13,895 bases of DNA from CAZECE01 sp964510525 (GTDB lineage: Bacteria; Pseudomonadota; Gammaproteobacteria; Pseudomonadales; JANQJO01): assembly GCA_964510525.1 (NCBI GenBank), contig CAZECE010000048.1:1-13895 (forward strand), given 5' to 3'. The position numbers and the translations under genes were made by a program. How positions within the stretch are numbered: position 1 is the stretch's first letter; each line of letters starts with the position of its first letter. Under the pieces are notes generated by a model. It ran no database searches. It was not told the origin of the DNA and was given only the letters and a program-made list of their open reading frames with translations. Positions 1 through 6,576 of the stretch are shown here, piece by piece.

Positions 1-215
1 TCGAAAGCAAAATACTCATTAAAGTATTTGCCTAAACGACCCGAAAAAGCACTCAGGTTGATGGCATTGGTCAGCTCATCTCGCTCGTAACGAACGGAGC
101 CTAAACTCAAACCATAATAAGAGCTGGCTTGATCTGCCAGGGACATCGGTGAAAAGAGCATTGGCACAAAGCACGAAACTAACACTAATGGTTTCAATAG
201 AGCATTAATTTCCAA
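1..215 (-). CDS. Partial secreted protein, probable outer-membrane beta-barrel (5' end only)
   Basis: The reading frame is open from the window edge up to a TTG at 213-215. That TTG is the best start: a GAGG Shine-Dalgarno lies about 7 nt upstream on the minus strand (AGAGG/GAGGTAACTCG context), and the frame then reads MEINALLKPLVLVSCF, a typical signal peptide ending near SLA-DQ (residues 25-27). The mature part begins with YYGLSLGSVRYERDELTN and continues FSGRLGKYFNEYFAF. Alternating small, aromatic and charged residues of this kind are typical of small eight-stranded porin-like or OmpA-like barrels. About 71 residues are visible and the C-terminus lies outside the window. The barrel assignment is inference from residue pattern, not from a recognised domain. 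A second in-frame TTG seven codons downstream is a weaker alternative start. The 73-bp gap to the exported TPR-like gene upstream would allow co-transcription. Confidence 0.65.
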   Translation of the reverse strand, partial: MEINALLKPLVLVSCFVPMLFSPMSLADQASSYYGLSLGSVRYERDELTNAINLSAFSGRLGKYFNEYFAF

Positions 216-288
216 CGAGTTACCTCGATTTTATTATTTTTTAAGATGGACTTAAAACTAACATGAAATAAAAACCAGCAAAGGAAGC

Positions 289-1173
289 CTAGTTAGCAGC
301 ATTAGACTGCTGCAAATGCTTTACTAATCGGCTCAACGCATCGCTAATGTCTTCAGCTGCAGATTCAGAATAGCCTATCTTCATCCACGTATCGATGGTA
401 TCAGGCATTCGAATTGAACAAATTGCGCGCTTGTAATCGCATTGATAGCTCACTTCTGAGGTTTTACCAAACGGGCTGAAACGCTCTGTGGTGAGAGATT
501 CCGGTGTCACAGTAGCATCTTTTTCCAATGTTAGAATTTCCGCATCATCATTGATACTGACCGAATACTTAACAGCTTTTTCCAAAGCCTCGGCAGAATT
601 AACACGACTTCCAGTATAAACAGAAGACGCCAGCAAGGTATTGATATGCTGAATCAGGGCTTCTTGCAACGAGTCTGTGAGGTACAATGTCTTCAACTTA
701 TTTTCATAGGCTGAGCGTTCTTCAAGTGCCGAATCGGATAGCAAACTATTAACCAAAGCTTCAGTCTCGACAGACGCAGGCTGATTTGACTCAATTTCCT
801 CAATAGCCGTAATCTCCTCTAAGGCTTCCCAATAATACGCCCCCTGCTCTTCAGAGCCCACCAAATCCACGTACTGCTCAAAAGCCGCTTTCGCGGCTTT
901 AATGTTGTTATTTTTCTGAAGAATTAATCCTTTCAAATAGTAAAACTTGGCTGGCGGCGCCAAAGGCAAGGCTTCAATCTGAGTAACATAGTCGGCCACC
1001 AAGGCATCGTTTCCAGAGCTGATGTGCTTATCAACGGCTTGCACCAAACGATCCATCTCAGCCTCAACGGGCAATGCAATCGCCACTTGACTGATCAACG
1101 AGACAGAAAACAATAAACACAAACAACGGCTTACTGATAAAAAATTGGCAAAAACCCGAGTGCTCAATAACAT
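289..1173 (-). CDS. Exported hypothetical protein with TPR-like helical pair
   Basis: This is a 294-residue protein starting at ATG 1171-1173, with AGGGG about 9 nt upstream. Residues 1-33 form a signal peptide: basic start, hydrophobic core around 18-30, and AIA at 31-33 as a probable cleavage site. There is no lipobox in register, so it is probably soluble periplasmic or secreted. Residues about 74-104 (FYYLKGLILQ, then KAAKAAFEQYVDL) have the spacing of one tetratricopeptide repeat. The rest is mostly helical and acidic. Near the C-terminus, Cys245 and Cys252 (CX6C) could form a disulfide. I do not recognise the family. A TPR-like fold would suggest a scaffold role, but no partner can be named from the sequence. 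It may be co-transcribed with the barrel-like gene downstream, 73 bp away. Confidence 0.75.
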   Translation of the reverse strand: MLLSTRVFANFLSVSRCLCLLFSVSLISQVAIALPVEAEMDRLVQAVDKHISSGNDALVADYVTQIEALPLAPPAKFYYLKGLILQKNNNIKAAKAAFEQYVDLVGSEEQGAYYWEALEEITAIEEIESNQPASVETEALVNSLLSDSALEERSAYENKLKTLYLTDSLQEALIQHINTLLASSVYTGSRVNSAEALEKAVKYSVSINDDAEILTLEKDATVTPESLTTERFSPFGKTSEVSYQCDYKRAICSIRMPDTIDTWMKIGYSESAAEDISDALSRLVKHLQQSNAAN

Positions 1174-1225
1174 TGGTTATACCCCTAGGTGGTGAACTCA
1201 ACACAACGATGTGCTTTATTGGGGA

Positions 1226-1254
1226 AGTATTAATCCATTAACAGCAAGTTTCAA
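1226..1254 (-). promoter_or_regulatory. Candidate sigma70 promoter for the exported TPR-like gene
   Basis: On the minus strand a -35 TTGAAA (1249-1254) is followed after 17 nt by AATACT (1226-1231), matching the consensus at 5/6 and 4/6. It would start transcription about 45 nt before the ATG at 1173. It lies in the 204-bp gap 1174-1377 downstream of lipA. I saw no convincing stem-plus-T-tract terminator in that gap, so read-through from lipA is possible. Confidence 0.35.
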
Positions 1255-1333
1255 CACGGCGGAATACCCCAGCAACAAAAAACCTGCGCCTATTCACAAC
1301 AAAACGCGTTCTGTCACAAGAGAGCAATATTTG

Positions 1334-1372
1334 CCAAAAACAACTGTCATTTCCAAAAAACAATCGTCACTT
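1334..1372. repeat. Imperfect tandem repeat just after lipA stop
   Basis: Two A-rich near-copies lie next to each other: CCAAAAACAACTGTCATTT (1334-1352) and CCAAAAAACAATCGTCACTT (1353-1372). They differ at a few positions and in one A of the run. They sit a few bases beyond the lipA stop codon at 1378-1380. On the transcribed strand they give T-runs, but without a clear hairpin in front, so I do not call a terminator. Confidence 0.45.
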
Positions 1373-1377
1373 AACCG

Positions 1378-2352
1378 CTAAGCCAACTCTTGGGCTTGCA
1401 CATCGGCATGATAGGATGAGCGAACCATAGGGCCACTGGCGACATGCTTAAAGCCCAATTCATAGCCAATTTTGGCCAGCTCTTCAAATTCATCCGGATG
1501 AACAAAACGATCTACCGCCAAATGATCTCGACTGGGTTGTAAGTACTGCCCTAAAGTCGCCATATCAACCTGATGAGCACGTAAGTCTTCCAACACGGCA
1601 ACAACTTCCTCAAACGACTCCCCAACCCCAAGCATTAAACCGGACTTGGTTGGAATATCCGGATTCTTAACCTTGAACTCTGCGAGTAAATCTAAGGACC
1701 ATTCGTAATCTGAACCGGGCCGAACTTTTTTGTACAAGCTGGGCACCGTCTCTAAATTGTGATTAAACACATCCGGCGGGTGTTTTTCTAATGCCTCCAA
1801 GGCTGGCCCAATACGCCCTCGAAAATCGGGGACCAAGACTTCGATCTTAGTGTCAGGACACTGTTCCCGAATGGCCCCAATGCAGTTTGCAAAGTGCTCT
1901 CCGCCACCATCCAACAAATCATCACGATCCACAGACGTCACAACAACATACTTAAGCTTCAAATCAGCAACGGTTTCAGCCAAGTGAGCAGGCTCATTAG
2001 GATCCAACGCATTCGGTCGGCCATGAGCGACGTCACAAAAAGGGCATCGTCGGGTACAAATATCCCCCATGATCATGAACGTTGCCGTGCCGCGACCAAA
2101 ACACTCTGGCAAGTTAGGACAAGAAGCCTCCTCACAAACGGTATGTAACTTCTTTGAACGCAGCTGCGATTTAATTTCCGCAATTCGATTATTATTAGGC
2201 ACTCGAACCCGAATCCATTCCGGCTTGCGCGGCAGTTCGTCAGTAGGAATGACTTTAACGGGGATCCTGGCAACCTTTTCAGCGCCTCGAAGTTTTTTTC
2301 CCTGAACGACGGGAGCGGGTCGTTTAGCTACAGGGGGCTTTGTATCTGTCAT
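1378..2352 (-). CDS. lipA: Lipoyl synthase (radical SAM)
   Basis: LipA inserts two sulfur atoms into protein-bound octanoyl groups to make lipoyl cofactors on 2-oxoacid dehydrogenases and the glycine cleavage H protein. Counting from a TTG two codons upstream of the chosen start, both clusters are complete. Cys75, Cys80 and Cys86 (CX4CX5C) hold the auxiliary, sacrificial cluster. Cys101, Cys105 and Cys108 (CTRRCPFC) form the radical-SAM CX3CX2C site. The C-terminal RSSYHAD at about 313-319 supplies the conserved serine ligand. The length of about 324 residues is normal. I chose ATG at 2350-2352 over the TTG at 2356-2358 because an AGAG element is better spaced for it and the family has a variable N-terminus. 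It is the last gene of the train. Only 33 bp separate it from the racemase, whereas in most relatives it directly follows lipB. Confidence 0.97.
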   Translation of the reverse strand: MTDTKPPVAKRPAPVVQGKKLRGAEKVARIPVKVIPTDELPRKPEWIRVRVPNNNRIAEIKSQLRSKKLHTVCEEASCPNLPECFGRGTATFMIMGDICTRRCPFCDVAHGRPNALDPNEPAHLAETVADLKLKYVVVTSVDRDDLLDGGGEHFANCIGAIREQCPDTKIEVLVPDFRGRIGPALEALEKHPPDVFNHNLETVPSLYKKVRPGSDYEWSLDLLAEFKVKNPDIPTKSGLMLGVGESFEEVVAVLEDLRAHQVDMATLGQYLQPSRDHLAVDRFVHPDEFEELAKIGYELGFKHVASGPMVRSSYHADVQAQELA

Positions 2353-2385
2353 AATCAATTACTCTAATTTCTAAAGATTTATATC

Positions 2386-3399
2386 TCAGCTATTTTTGAA
2401 AATAGCCTCAACCACAAGCCGCATCGGATCATAGAACTCAACAAGCTCATGAGCTGACACGCCTTTACCATCTGGGATTTCAATTTTCATATCCTTCAAA
2501 ACACGTTCTGTGCGTGGATCAAACGCCACCAGTGGAAACTCAGTACAGAACAAACCGATGTGTAATTTTGTGTCTTCGCTGGTCTTAGATAATACTGTTA
2601 AATAAAAACCGATCAGATTGCAAAAGTTTTCAACAGCCGTATCCGTTACACCTTTCGCCTTCACTTCATCATAAATGATAGCCATCATTTGGGTTTGTTG
2701 CTCCTGCTCAGGAGTAATGACTTGCACTTCACCCTCGGTTATTTTCTGTACTACTTTAGTATATACACCCGTAGAATTAGTACCAGCTGTTGCAAAGCTA
2801 ACCACTTGCTTAACGCCAAGTGAGTGTAATTTCTCTGCAGTCACCTTAATCATATGAACAAGTTTTCCACTCATCTGATAGACAAAGGCATGAGCCGTGT
2901 TGCAAGGAATTACGATGTGATCACAGCCCATAGCGGATAGTAATTCTTCACTGCCTTTGAATACAGCTAGAATATTCTCGGTAAGATTTGGGTCTTTCGT
3001 TAACAGTGCCTGCGTTCGATCCGCTATGTAAGGCACCATGGCCACAACCAGGCTGGAATACCGGTAATCACTCACAATCTTTAATAACAACAAGGTGGCC
3101 GCAGGCCCCATCCCCCCAATGATGCCAAGCGAAGGCCGTTGAGCGCCAGAGTCGCCTGATACTGATAAACCTGATATTGATAAAATAGCCGGTTGATGAT
3201 CTTGATCAGAATGAGTAGACGTCTCCGCCATAACTTGCTCGTAAAAAGCGATGGCAGAGCTAATATTAGGTAGCTCGATAAAGGGTAGGTAGCCGTTAGA
3301 ATAAGTATGACAACCACTGAGCATACTATTGGATACACGCTTAGTAGATAATGTACCACTGTGTGCTTTTGCTATTTTCTCAATTAACTTCAAATTCAA
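2386..3399 (-). CDS. Asp/Glu-family amino-acid racemase inserted between lipB and lipA
   Basis: This belongs to the cofactor-independent aspartate/glutamate/hydantoin racemase superfamily, which uses two cysteines to invert the alpha carbon. The core starts at about residue 90 with LGIIGGMGPAAT. The first catalytic cysteine is Cys166 (IPCNTAH) and the second is Cys285 (LFCTEFPL), so it looks catalytically intact. The substrate cannot be fixed from sequence; CNTAH plus CTE fits aspartate racemases best. Only about 245 residues belong to the core. The preceding 90 or so are an unrecognised extension with a serine-rich linker built from a 15-bp tandem repeat. The longest reading begins at TTG 3397-3399 and overlaps the end of lipB by 20 bp. 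Alternative ATG starts lie at 3322-3324 and 3229-3231, none with a strong Shine-Dalgarno. The gene appears slightly more AT-rich than mrdA/rodA, which hints at later acquisition. The cytoplasmic D-amino-acid enzyme Dat is encoded in the same train. Confidence 0.85.
   Translation of the reverse strand: MNLKLIEKIAKAHSGTLSTKRVSNSMLSGCHTYSNGYLPFIELPNISSAIAFYEQVMAETSTHSDQDHQPAILSISGLSVSGDSGAQRPSLGIIGGMGPAATLLLLKIVSDYRYSSLVVAMVPYIADRTQALLTKDPNLTENILAVFKGSEELLSAMGCDHIVIPCNTAHAFVYQMSGKLVHMIKVTAEKLHSLGVKQVVSFATAGTNSTGVYTKVVQKITEGEVQVITPEQEQQTQMMAIIYDEVKAKGVTDTAVENFCNLIGFYLTVLSKTSEDTKLHIGLFCTEFPLVAFDPRTERVLKDMKIEIPDGKGVSAHELVEFYDPMRLVVEAIFKNS
3155..3184. repeat. 15-bp tandem repeat x2 inside the racemase linker
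   Basis: CCTGATACTGATAAA (3155-3169) is followed directly by CCTGATATTGATAAA (3170-3184), differing at one base. On the minus strand the unit is five codons and gives the peptide repeat LSISG-LSVSG at residues 76-82 region, just before the racemase core. Because the unit is a multiple of three, copy-number change would lengthen the linker without a frameshift. Confidence 0.85.
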
Positions 3400-3997
3400 A
3401 CTCTTTTTGTACTATTGTCCTAAAGCGCTCTTTCACCTCATCAAAAGAGGGGCTTTTTTCATGCAGCAAGTCTTTCATTTGCGTCATGTGTAAGCCTTGA
3501 TAACCGCAGGGGTTAATGCAATCAAAGGGGGTTAAATCCATATCGACATTCAGAGCGATGCCATGATAGCTGTGACCGCGTCTTATCCGAAAACCCAATG
3601 AGGCTATTTTGTCACCTTCGACATACAGACCAGGCTTATCAGCATCAGCGATTGCCTCAATATTAAACTGCTCCAATAAGTCAATTAATAAGTTTTCAAC
3701 TTTGTGAACCAGTGCTTTGGGACCCAAGTCGTGCTTTTGTAAAGACAGAAGAAAGTACACCACCATTTGCCCCGGTCCATGATAAGTGACTTGCCCACCA
3801 CGGTCAGAGTGCACGACAGGTACTCTCGCCGAATTTAAAATATGGGATGGATCCCCCGCTTGACCCAACGTAAAAACAGGATCGTGCTCAACAAACCAAA
3901 TTTCATCGGGCTGCTCGGCTTCCGCCTGTTGAACCCACTCTTGCATGGCCTGCAAAAGCTCAATATAAGGGCGCCTTCCCCAATCACGAATCAACAC
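3380..3997 (-). CDS. lipB: Octanoyl-[ACP]:protein N-octanoyltransferase
   Basis: LipB moves octanoate from acyl carrier protein onto lipoyl domains, supplying the substrate of LipA. The 205-residue protein shows RGGQVTYHGPGQ (66-77), Lys130 and Cys164 (INPCGYQG), the lysine/cysteine dyad of the family, in the expected IASLGFRIRRG context. The start is a GTG at 3995-3997 lying directly after the TGA of the ybeD-like gene, in the same frame. The N-terminus (MLIRDWGRRPYIELLQAM) aligns with family members about three residues in, so nothing important is missing. No Shine-Dalgarno is obvious, so translation probably depends on coupling to the gene in front. Its 3' end overlaps the longest racemase reading by 20 bp. 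Confidence 0.96.
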   Translation of the reverse strand: MLIRDWGRRPYIELLQAMQEWVQQAEAEQPDEIWFVEHDPVFTLGQAGDPSHILNSARVPVVHSDRGGQVTYHGPGQMVVYFLLSLQKHDLGPKALVHKVENLLIDLLEQFNIEAIADADKPGLYVEGDKIASLGFRIRRGHSYHGIALNVDMDLTPFDCINPCGYQGLHMTQMKDLLHEKSPSFDEVKERFRTIVQKEFEFEVN

Positions 3998-4264
3998 TCA
4001 CAACGCCCACAACACATCTTCGCAATCATTAAGGTCAGCGTACAACCCTTCTACTTGAGACTTTTCAGTCAAATACAAAGTGGTTGAAAAGGACACGTAC
4101 TTACCCTTGCTGCTGGGTCTAACTTGATAAGTGGAAGCGTCAAAGTCTGCTACGTATCGAAGAATGATCTCGGTTAGTCGTTCTTTAAGAGCACCATCCG
4201 CTCTCCCCATGACTTTCATTGGGTAGTGAACGGGAAACTCCCATAATGAATCGTTTAGCGCCAT
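3998..4264 (-). CDS. ybeD: YbeD-like DUF493 small protein
   Basis: This 88-residue protein has the size and character of the YbeD/DUF493 family, an ACT-like alpha/beta fold. It has VHYPMKVMGRAD near residues 12-23 and the TYQVRPSSKGKYVSFS stretch near 45-60, where family members read SSRGNYVSVS-like. The molecular function of the family is not settled. It is almost always next to lipB, and a link to lipoate metabolism is inferred from that. The start at ATG 4262-4264 has a strong AAGGGGTGA Shine-Dalgarno about 8 nt upstream. The stop is followed at once by the lipB GTG. Confidence 0.93.
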   Translation of the reverse strand: MALNDSLWEFPVHYPMKVMGRADGALKERLTEIILRYVADFDASTYQVRPSSKGKYVSFSTTLYLTEKSQVEGLYADLNDCEDVLWAL

Positions 4265-4314
4265 TTAAAATCACCCCTTTATAGATTTATAGACACCAAA
4301 AACAAGAACAGATA

Positions 4315-5169
4315 TTATACAGGTATTTTTGACCAAAAATAGTCATTAAGTTGCCGCCACACAGGCCCTAACGACTCATTCCCAACTCTGATCACCTCAC
4401 TTGGCGAGAATTTCAATTGACCGATAGGCAAAGCCCCTTTAGCCGAGCTGGTCATCCACACTTCATCCGCTAACTTAAGTGTCTCTAACGTGATGTCTGT
4501 TTCGTGTATCTCGGTGCCCATTTCATGCAAGTATTGAATCACCACTTCCCTCGTAATGCCCCCAAGTAGCCAGTGGCTTTTGGGGGGGGTAATGACTTTC
4601 CCGGCCTGGACTACAAACACATTGGTTGCCGCACCTTCGGTCACTAACCCATCACGATGCAAGATGGCTTCAGCCGCTCCAGCGTCTTCAGCTTGTTGCT
4701 TTAGCATGATATTGGGTAACAGCGAAGTGGATTTGATATCCGCTCGATGCCAACGAATATCAGGCTGCACGATCGCTGAATAGGTTGACGTATAATTCGG
4801 ACGCTCAATCGGCTGCGCCATAACCAACACGGTCGGTCGATGTTTTTGCTTGGAATACACGTGATCCCGTTTCGTACCAACGCCTCGCGTAATCTGACAA
4901 TAAACCGCTAAATCACCGCCCCCATTTTTTGCAACCACCGCCTGAAAAACCTCTGCCAGCTCGGCCTTACTGTAAGGCAAGCTCATATTTAACGCCTGCA
5001 AGCTGTATTCTAAACGGTCAAGATGAGGCTCTAACAAAAAAAACCGCCCCGAAAACACCGGCACCACTTCATAAACACTGTCCGCAAATAAAAAACCACG
5101 GTCATAAACAGAAACACTGGCTTCTGCTGCCGCGACAAATTCGCCATTCAACCAAAGCATCTCGGTCAT
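4315..5169 (-). CDS. dat: D-amino acid aminotransferase (fold type IV PLP enzyme)
   Basis: Dat transfers the amino group between D-alanine and 2-oxoglutarate to give pyruvate and D-glutamate, and accepts other D-amino acids. Visible marks are VYDRGFLFADSVYEVV (about 22-37), the PLP lysine in ADIKSTSLL (about residue 146), and TEGAATNVF (about 178-186), where the glutamate contacts the pyridine nitrogen. The layout RADIKS...NIMLKQQAEDAGAAEAILHRDG matches D-alanine transaminases more than branched-chain or ADC lyase relatives, but the subfamilies are hard to separate without alignment. The protein is 284 residues, a normal length. I chose ATG 5167-5169 over the GTG one codon upstream because AAGGA sits 6 nt before the ATG. 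It lies between dacA, which releases D-Ala, and the lip genes. Confidence 0.9.
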   Translation of the reverse strand: MTEMLWLNGEFVAAAEASVSVYDRGFLFADSVYEVVPVFSGRFFLLEPHLDRLEYSLQALNMSLPYSKAELAEVFQAVVAKNGGGDLAVYCQITRGVGTKRDHVYSKQKHRPTVLVMAQPIERPNYTSTYSAIVQPDIRWHRADIKSTSLLPNIMLKQQAEDAGAAEAILHRDGLVTEGAATNVFVVQAGKVITPPKSHWLLGGITREVVIQYLHEMGTEIHETDITLETLKLADEVWMTSSAKGALPIGQLKFSPSEVIRVGNESLGPVWRQLNDYFWSKIPV

Positions 5170-5193
5170 CACCGTTCCTTACTGCTAAAACAA

Positions 5194-5216
5194 ACGTTAC
5201 TAAACCAGACGTTACT
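5194..5216. repeat. Short duplicated motif upstream of dat
   Basis: ACGTTACT occurs at 5194-5201 and again at 5209-5216, 15 bp apart. The neighbouring ACCGTTCCTTACTGCT (5171-5186) is a looser relative. The whole 108-bp dacA-dat gap appears to be built largely from decayed 15-16-bp duplications, together with the clearer array at 5243-5290. Confidence 0.4.
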
Positions 5217-5242
5217 GCCAGCCCAGTCCTGACGGCCGTCAC

Positions 5243-5290
5243 CCATTACTGCCACCAACCATTCCTTCCACCAACCATTACTGCCACCAA
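5243..5290. repeat. 16-bp tandem repeat x3 spanning the dacA stop codon
   Basis: There are three abutting copies: CCATTACTGCCACCAA (5243-5258), CCATTCCTTCCACCAA (5259-5274) and CCATTACTGCCACCAA (5275-5290). The outer copies are identical. The third contains the last codons of dacA (Trp-Trp-Gln) and its TAA. The first two lie downstream of the stop, so the end of the gene has been copied outward into the gap before dat. The unit is not a multiple of three, but expansion after the stop leaves DacA unchanged. Confidence 0.9.
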
Positions 5291-6483
5291 GAAGACACCT
5301 TCAAATACATAAAATGCCACACGCGCGTCATAAAGCCTGCTTGCTCAATGTCGGCCAGCGCTACCAGTGGCTGCTCAGCGATCACGTCACCGTTTAACTC
5401 AAAAAAGACTTCACCTAATGGCTGACCTACGACAATGGGGGCCTGAATGTTTTCGACCAGCACCACACGACGCTCCAGTGTGTCAGCGTGCCCACGCGGC
5501 AAGGTCATTGTCAAGCCTTGTTCCAGCCCCAAAGACAACTCCTTGCTCATGCCCATCCAGACAGGCGCCACCGCCAGGACGTCACCAGCTTCCACCACGG
5601 TCGCGTCTTCAAAAAATCGAAAACCGTAATTCAACAGCTTTTGACTTTCACTGTTGCGAGACCGATGACTGTCTGTCCCCATCACCACCGCAATCAATCG
5701 CACCTCATCTCGTAACGCAGAAGACACCAAACAATAGCCCGCCTCATCTGTGTGACCAGTTTTTACCCCATCTACACTGTCGTCACGAAACAACAAGCTG
5801 TTGCGATTGTTTTGCGTTATCTCGTTATAGGTAAACGTCTTCTGACGATAATATTCATAATGATTCGGAAAGCGGGTTATTAAATGTTGCGTTAACGTTA
5901 ACAAATCCTGAGTCGTTGTGTAATGCTCCGCATCTGGCCAGCCGGTTGCGTTTCTGTACTGCGTGCCAAACATGTCCAACTCCTGAGCATATTGATTCAT
6001 TAAATCCGCAAACGCATCCTCACTGCCCGCCACGTATTCCGCCAAAGCAATGCTGGCATCATTGCCTGATTGAATGATCATGCCCTTCAATAAGTCTGAC
6101 AGCACAACTTTGGAGCCTTCGCGCACAAACATTTTAGAACCGCCTTTTTTCCACGCTTCTACGCTAATAGGCACCTGATCCATTTCGCTGATTTGACCTT
6201 TTTCCATTTCAGCCGCCACAATATAACTGGTCATTAACTTGGTCAGACTCGCCGGTGGCAGCCGCTCTTCTAAGTTATGAGACACAATGATTTTGCCTGT
6301 CTTGGCCGACATCAGGGCATAGGCGGTTGCATTTATTTTTGGCGGACTGGGCACAAAAGCGGGTTTGGCGAACGCCTTAACAGAGGTCATTGAAGTAATA
6401 CCTACCCCCAATACCATGACGGCCACTGCTAAACCAATCTGTTGAATCAAACGAAAACCACGCAATGCAGGAAGATAAAACAT
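5278..6483 (-). CDS. dacA: D-alanyl-D-alanine carboxypeptidase (PBP5 family)
   Basis: DacA removes the terminal D-Ala from peptidoglycan pentapeptides in the periplasm. The 401-residue protein has a signal peptide (residues about 1-39, ending VKAFA) and the three penicillin-binding motifs in order: SLTK at 79-82 with nucleophile Ser79, SGN at 139-141, and KTG at 241-243. The C-terminal domain (about 290-380) is the beta-rich PBP5 tail. The last 15 or so residues (TRVWHFMYLKVSSWWQ) are aromatic and amphipathic, as expected for the membrane anchor. Length is close to E. coli DacA. The start is ATG 6481-6483, with a GAGGT about 11 nt upstream. A 93-bp AT-rich gap separates it from mltB, where rlpA sits in pseudomonads. 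Its last codons lie in a 16-bp tandem repeat. Confidence 0.96.
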   Translation of the reverse strand: MFYLPALRGFRLIQQIGLAVAVMVLGVGITSMTSVKAFAKPAFVPSPPKINATAYALMSAKTGKIIVSHNLEERLPPASLTKLMTSYIVAAEMEKGQISEMDQVPISVEAWKKGGSKMFVREGSKVVLSDLLKGMIIQSGNDASIALAEYVAGSEDAFADLMNQYAQELDMFGTQYRNATGWPDAEHYTTTQDLLTLTQHLITRFPNHYEYYRQKTFTYNEITQNNRNSLLFRDDSVDGVKTGHTDEAGYCLVSSALRDEVRLIAVVMGTDSHRSRNSESQKLLNYGFRFFEDATVVEAGDVLAVAPVWMGMSKELSLGLEQGLTMTLPRGHADTLERRVVLVENIQAPIVVGQPLGEVFFELNGDVIAEQPLVALADIEQAGFMTRVWHFMYLKVSSWWQ

Positions 6484-6543
6484 AAAATGATGTGACCTCT
6501 TTTTGACTGTCTCAGAAAGCTACGTAAAAATCCGGTATAAAGT

Positions 6544-6573
6544 TATATAAAAAGTTACATAATAGAAAATCAA
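6544..6573 (-). promoter_or_regulatory. Possible internal promoter upstream of dacA
   Basis: In the 93-bp gap between mltB and dacA, the minus strand has TTGATT (6568-6573), then 18 nt, then TATATA (6544-6549), within a very AT-rich run. The hexamers are only 4/6 matches and the overlapping TATAAC is a competing -10. It is the only gap in the mrdA-lipB run apart from the dacA-dat gap large enough for an internal promoter, so dacA onward may be expressed apart from mrdA-rodA-mltB. Confidence 0.28.
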
Positions 6574-6576
6574 GTG

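Noticed and set aside
1261..1377. Rho-independent terminator after lipA
   Set aside because: T-runs exist on the transcribed strand but no GC stem precedes them.
1894..2305. Plus-strand frames of 78-84 codons within lipA
   Set aside because: They lie antisense to highly conserved LipA cysteine motifs, have no ribosome site or protein-like composition, and are shadows of lipA codon usage.
3081..3359. Alternative-frame 92-codon minus-strand reading inside the racemase
   Set aside because: Lacks any family motif; the overlapping frame holds both catalytic cysteines and the GIIGGMGPAAT motif.
4929..5312. 127-codon plus-strand frame over dat and the dacA-dat gap
   Set aside because: Its Thr/Pro/Lys-rich composition comes from antisense dat and the 16-bp repeats; no start signal.
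5367..5834. 155-codon plus-strand frame across dacA
   Set aside because: Rich in Pro, His, Ser and Cys, as expected of antisense shadow; dacA is intact and conserved on the other strand.
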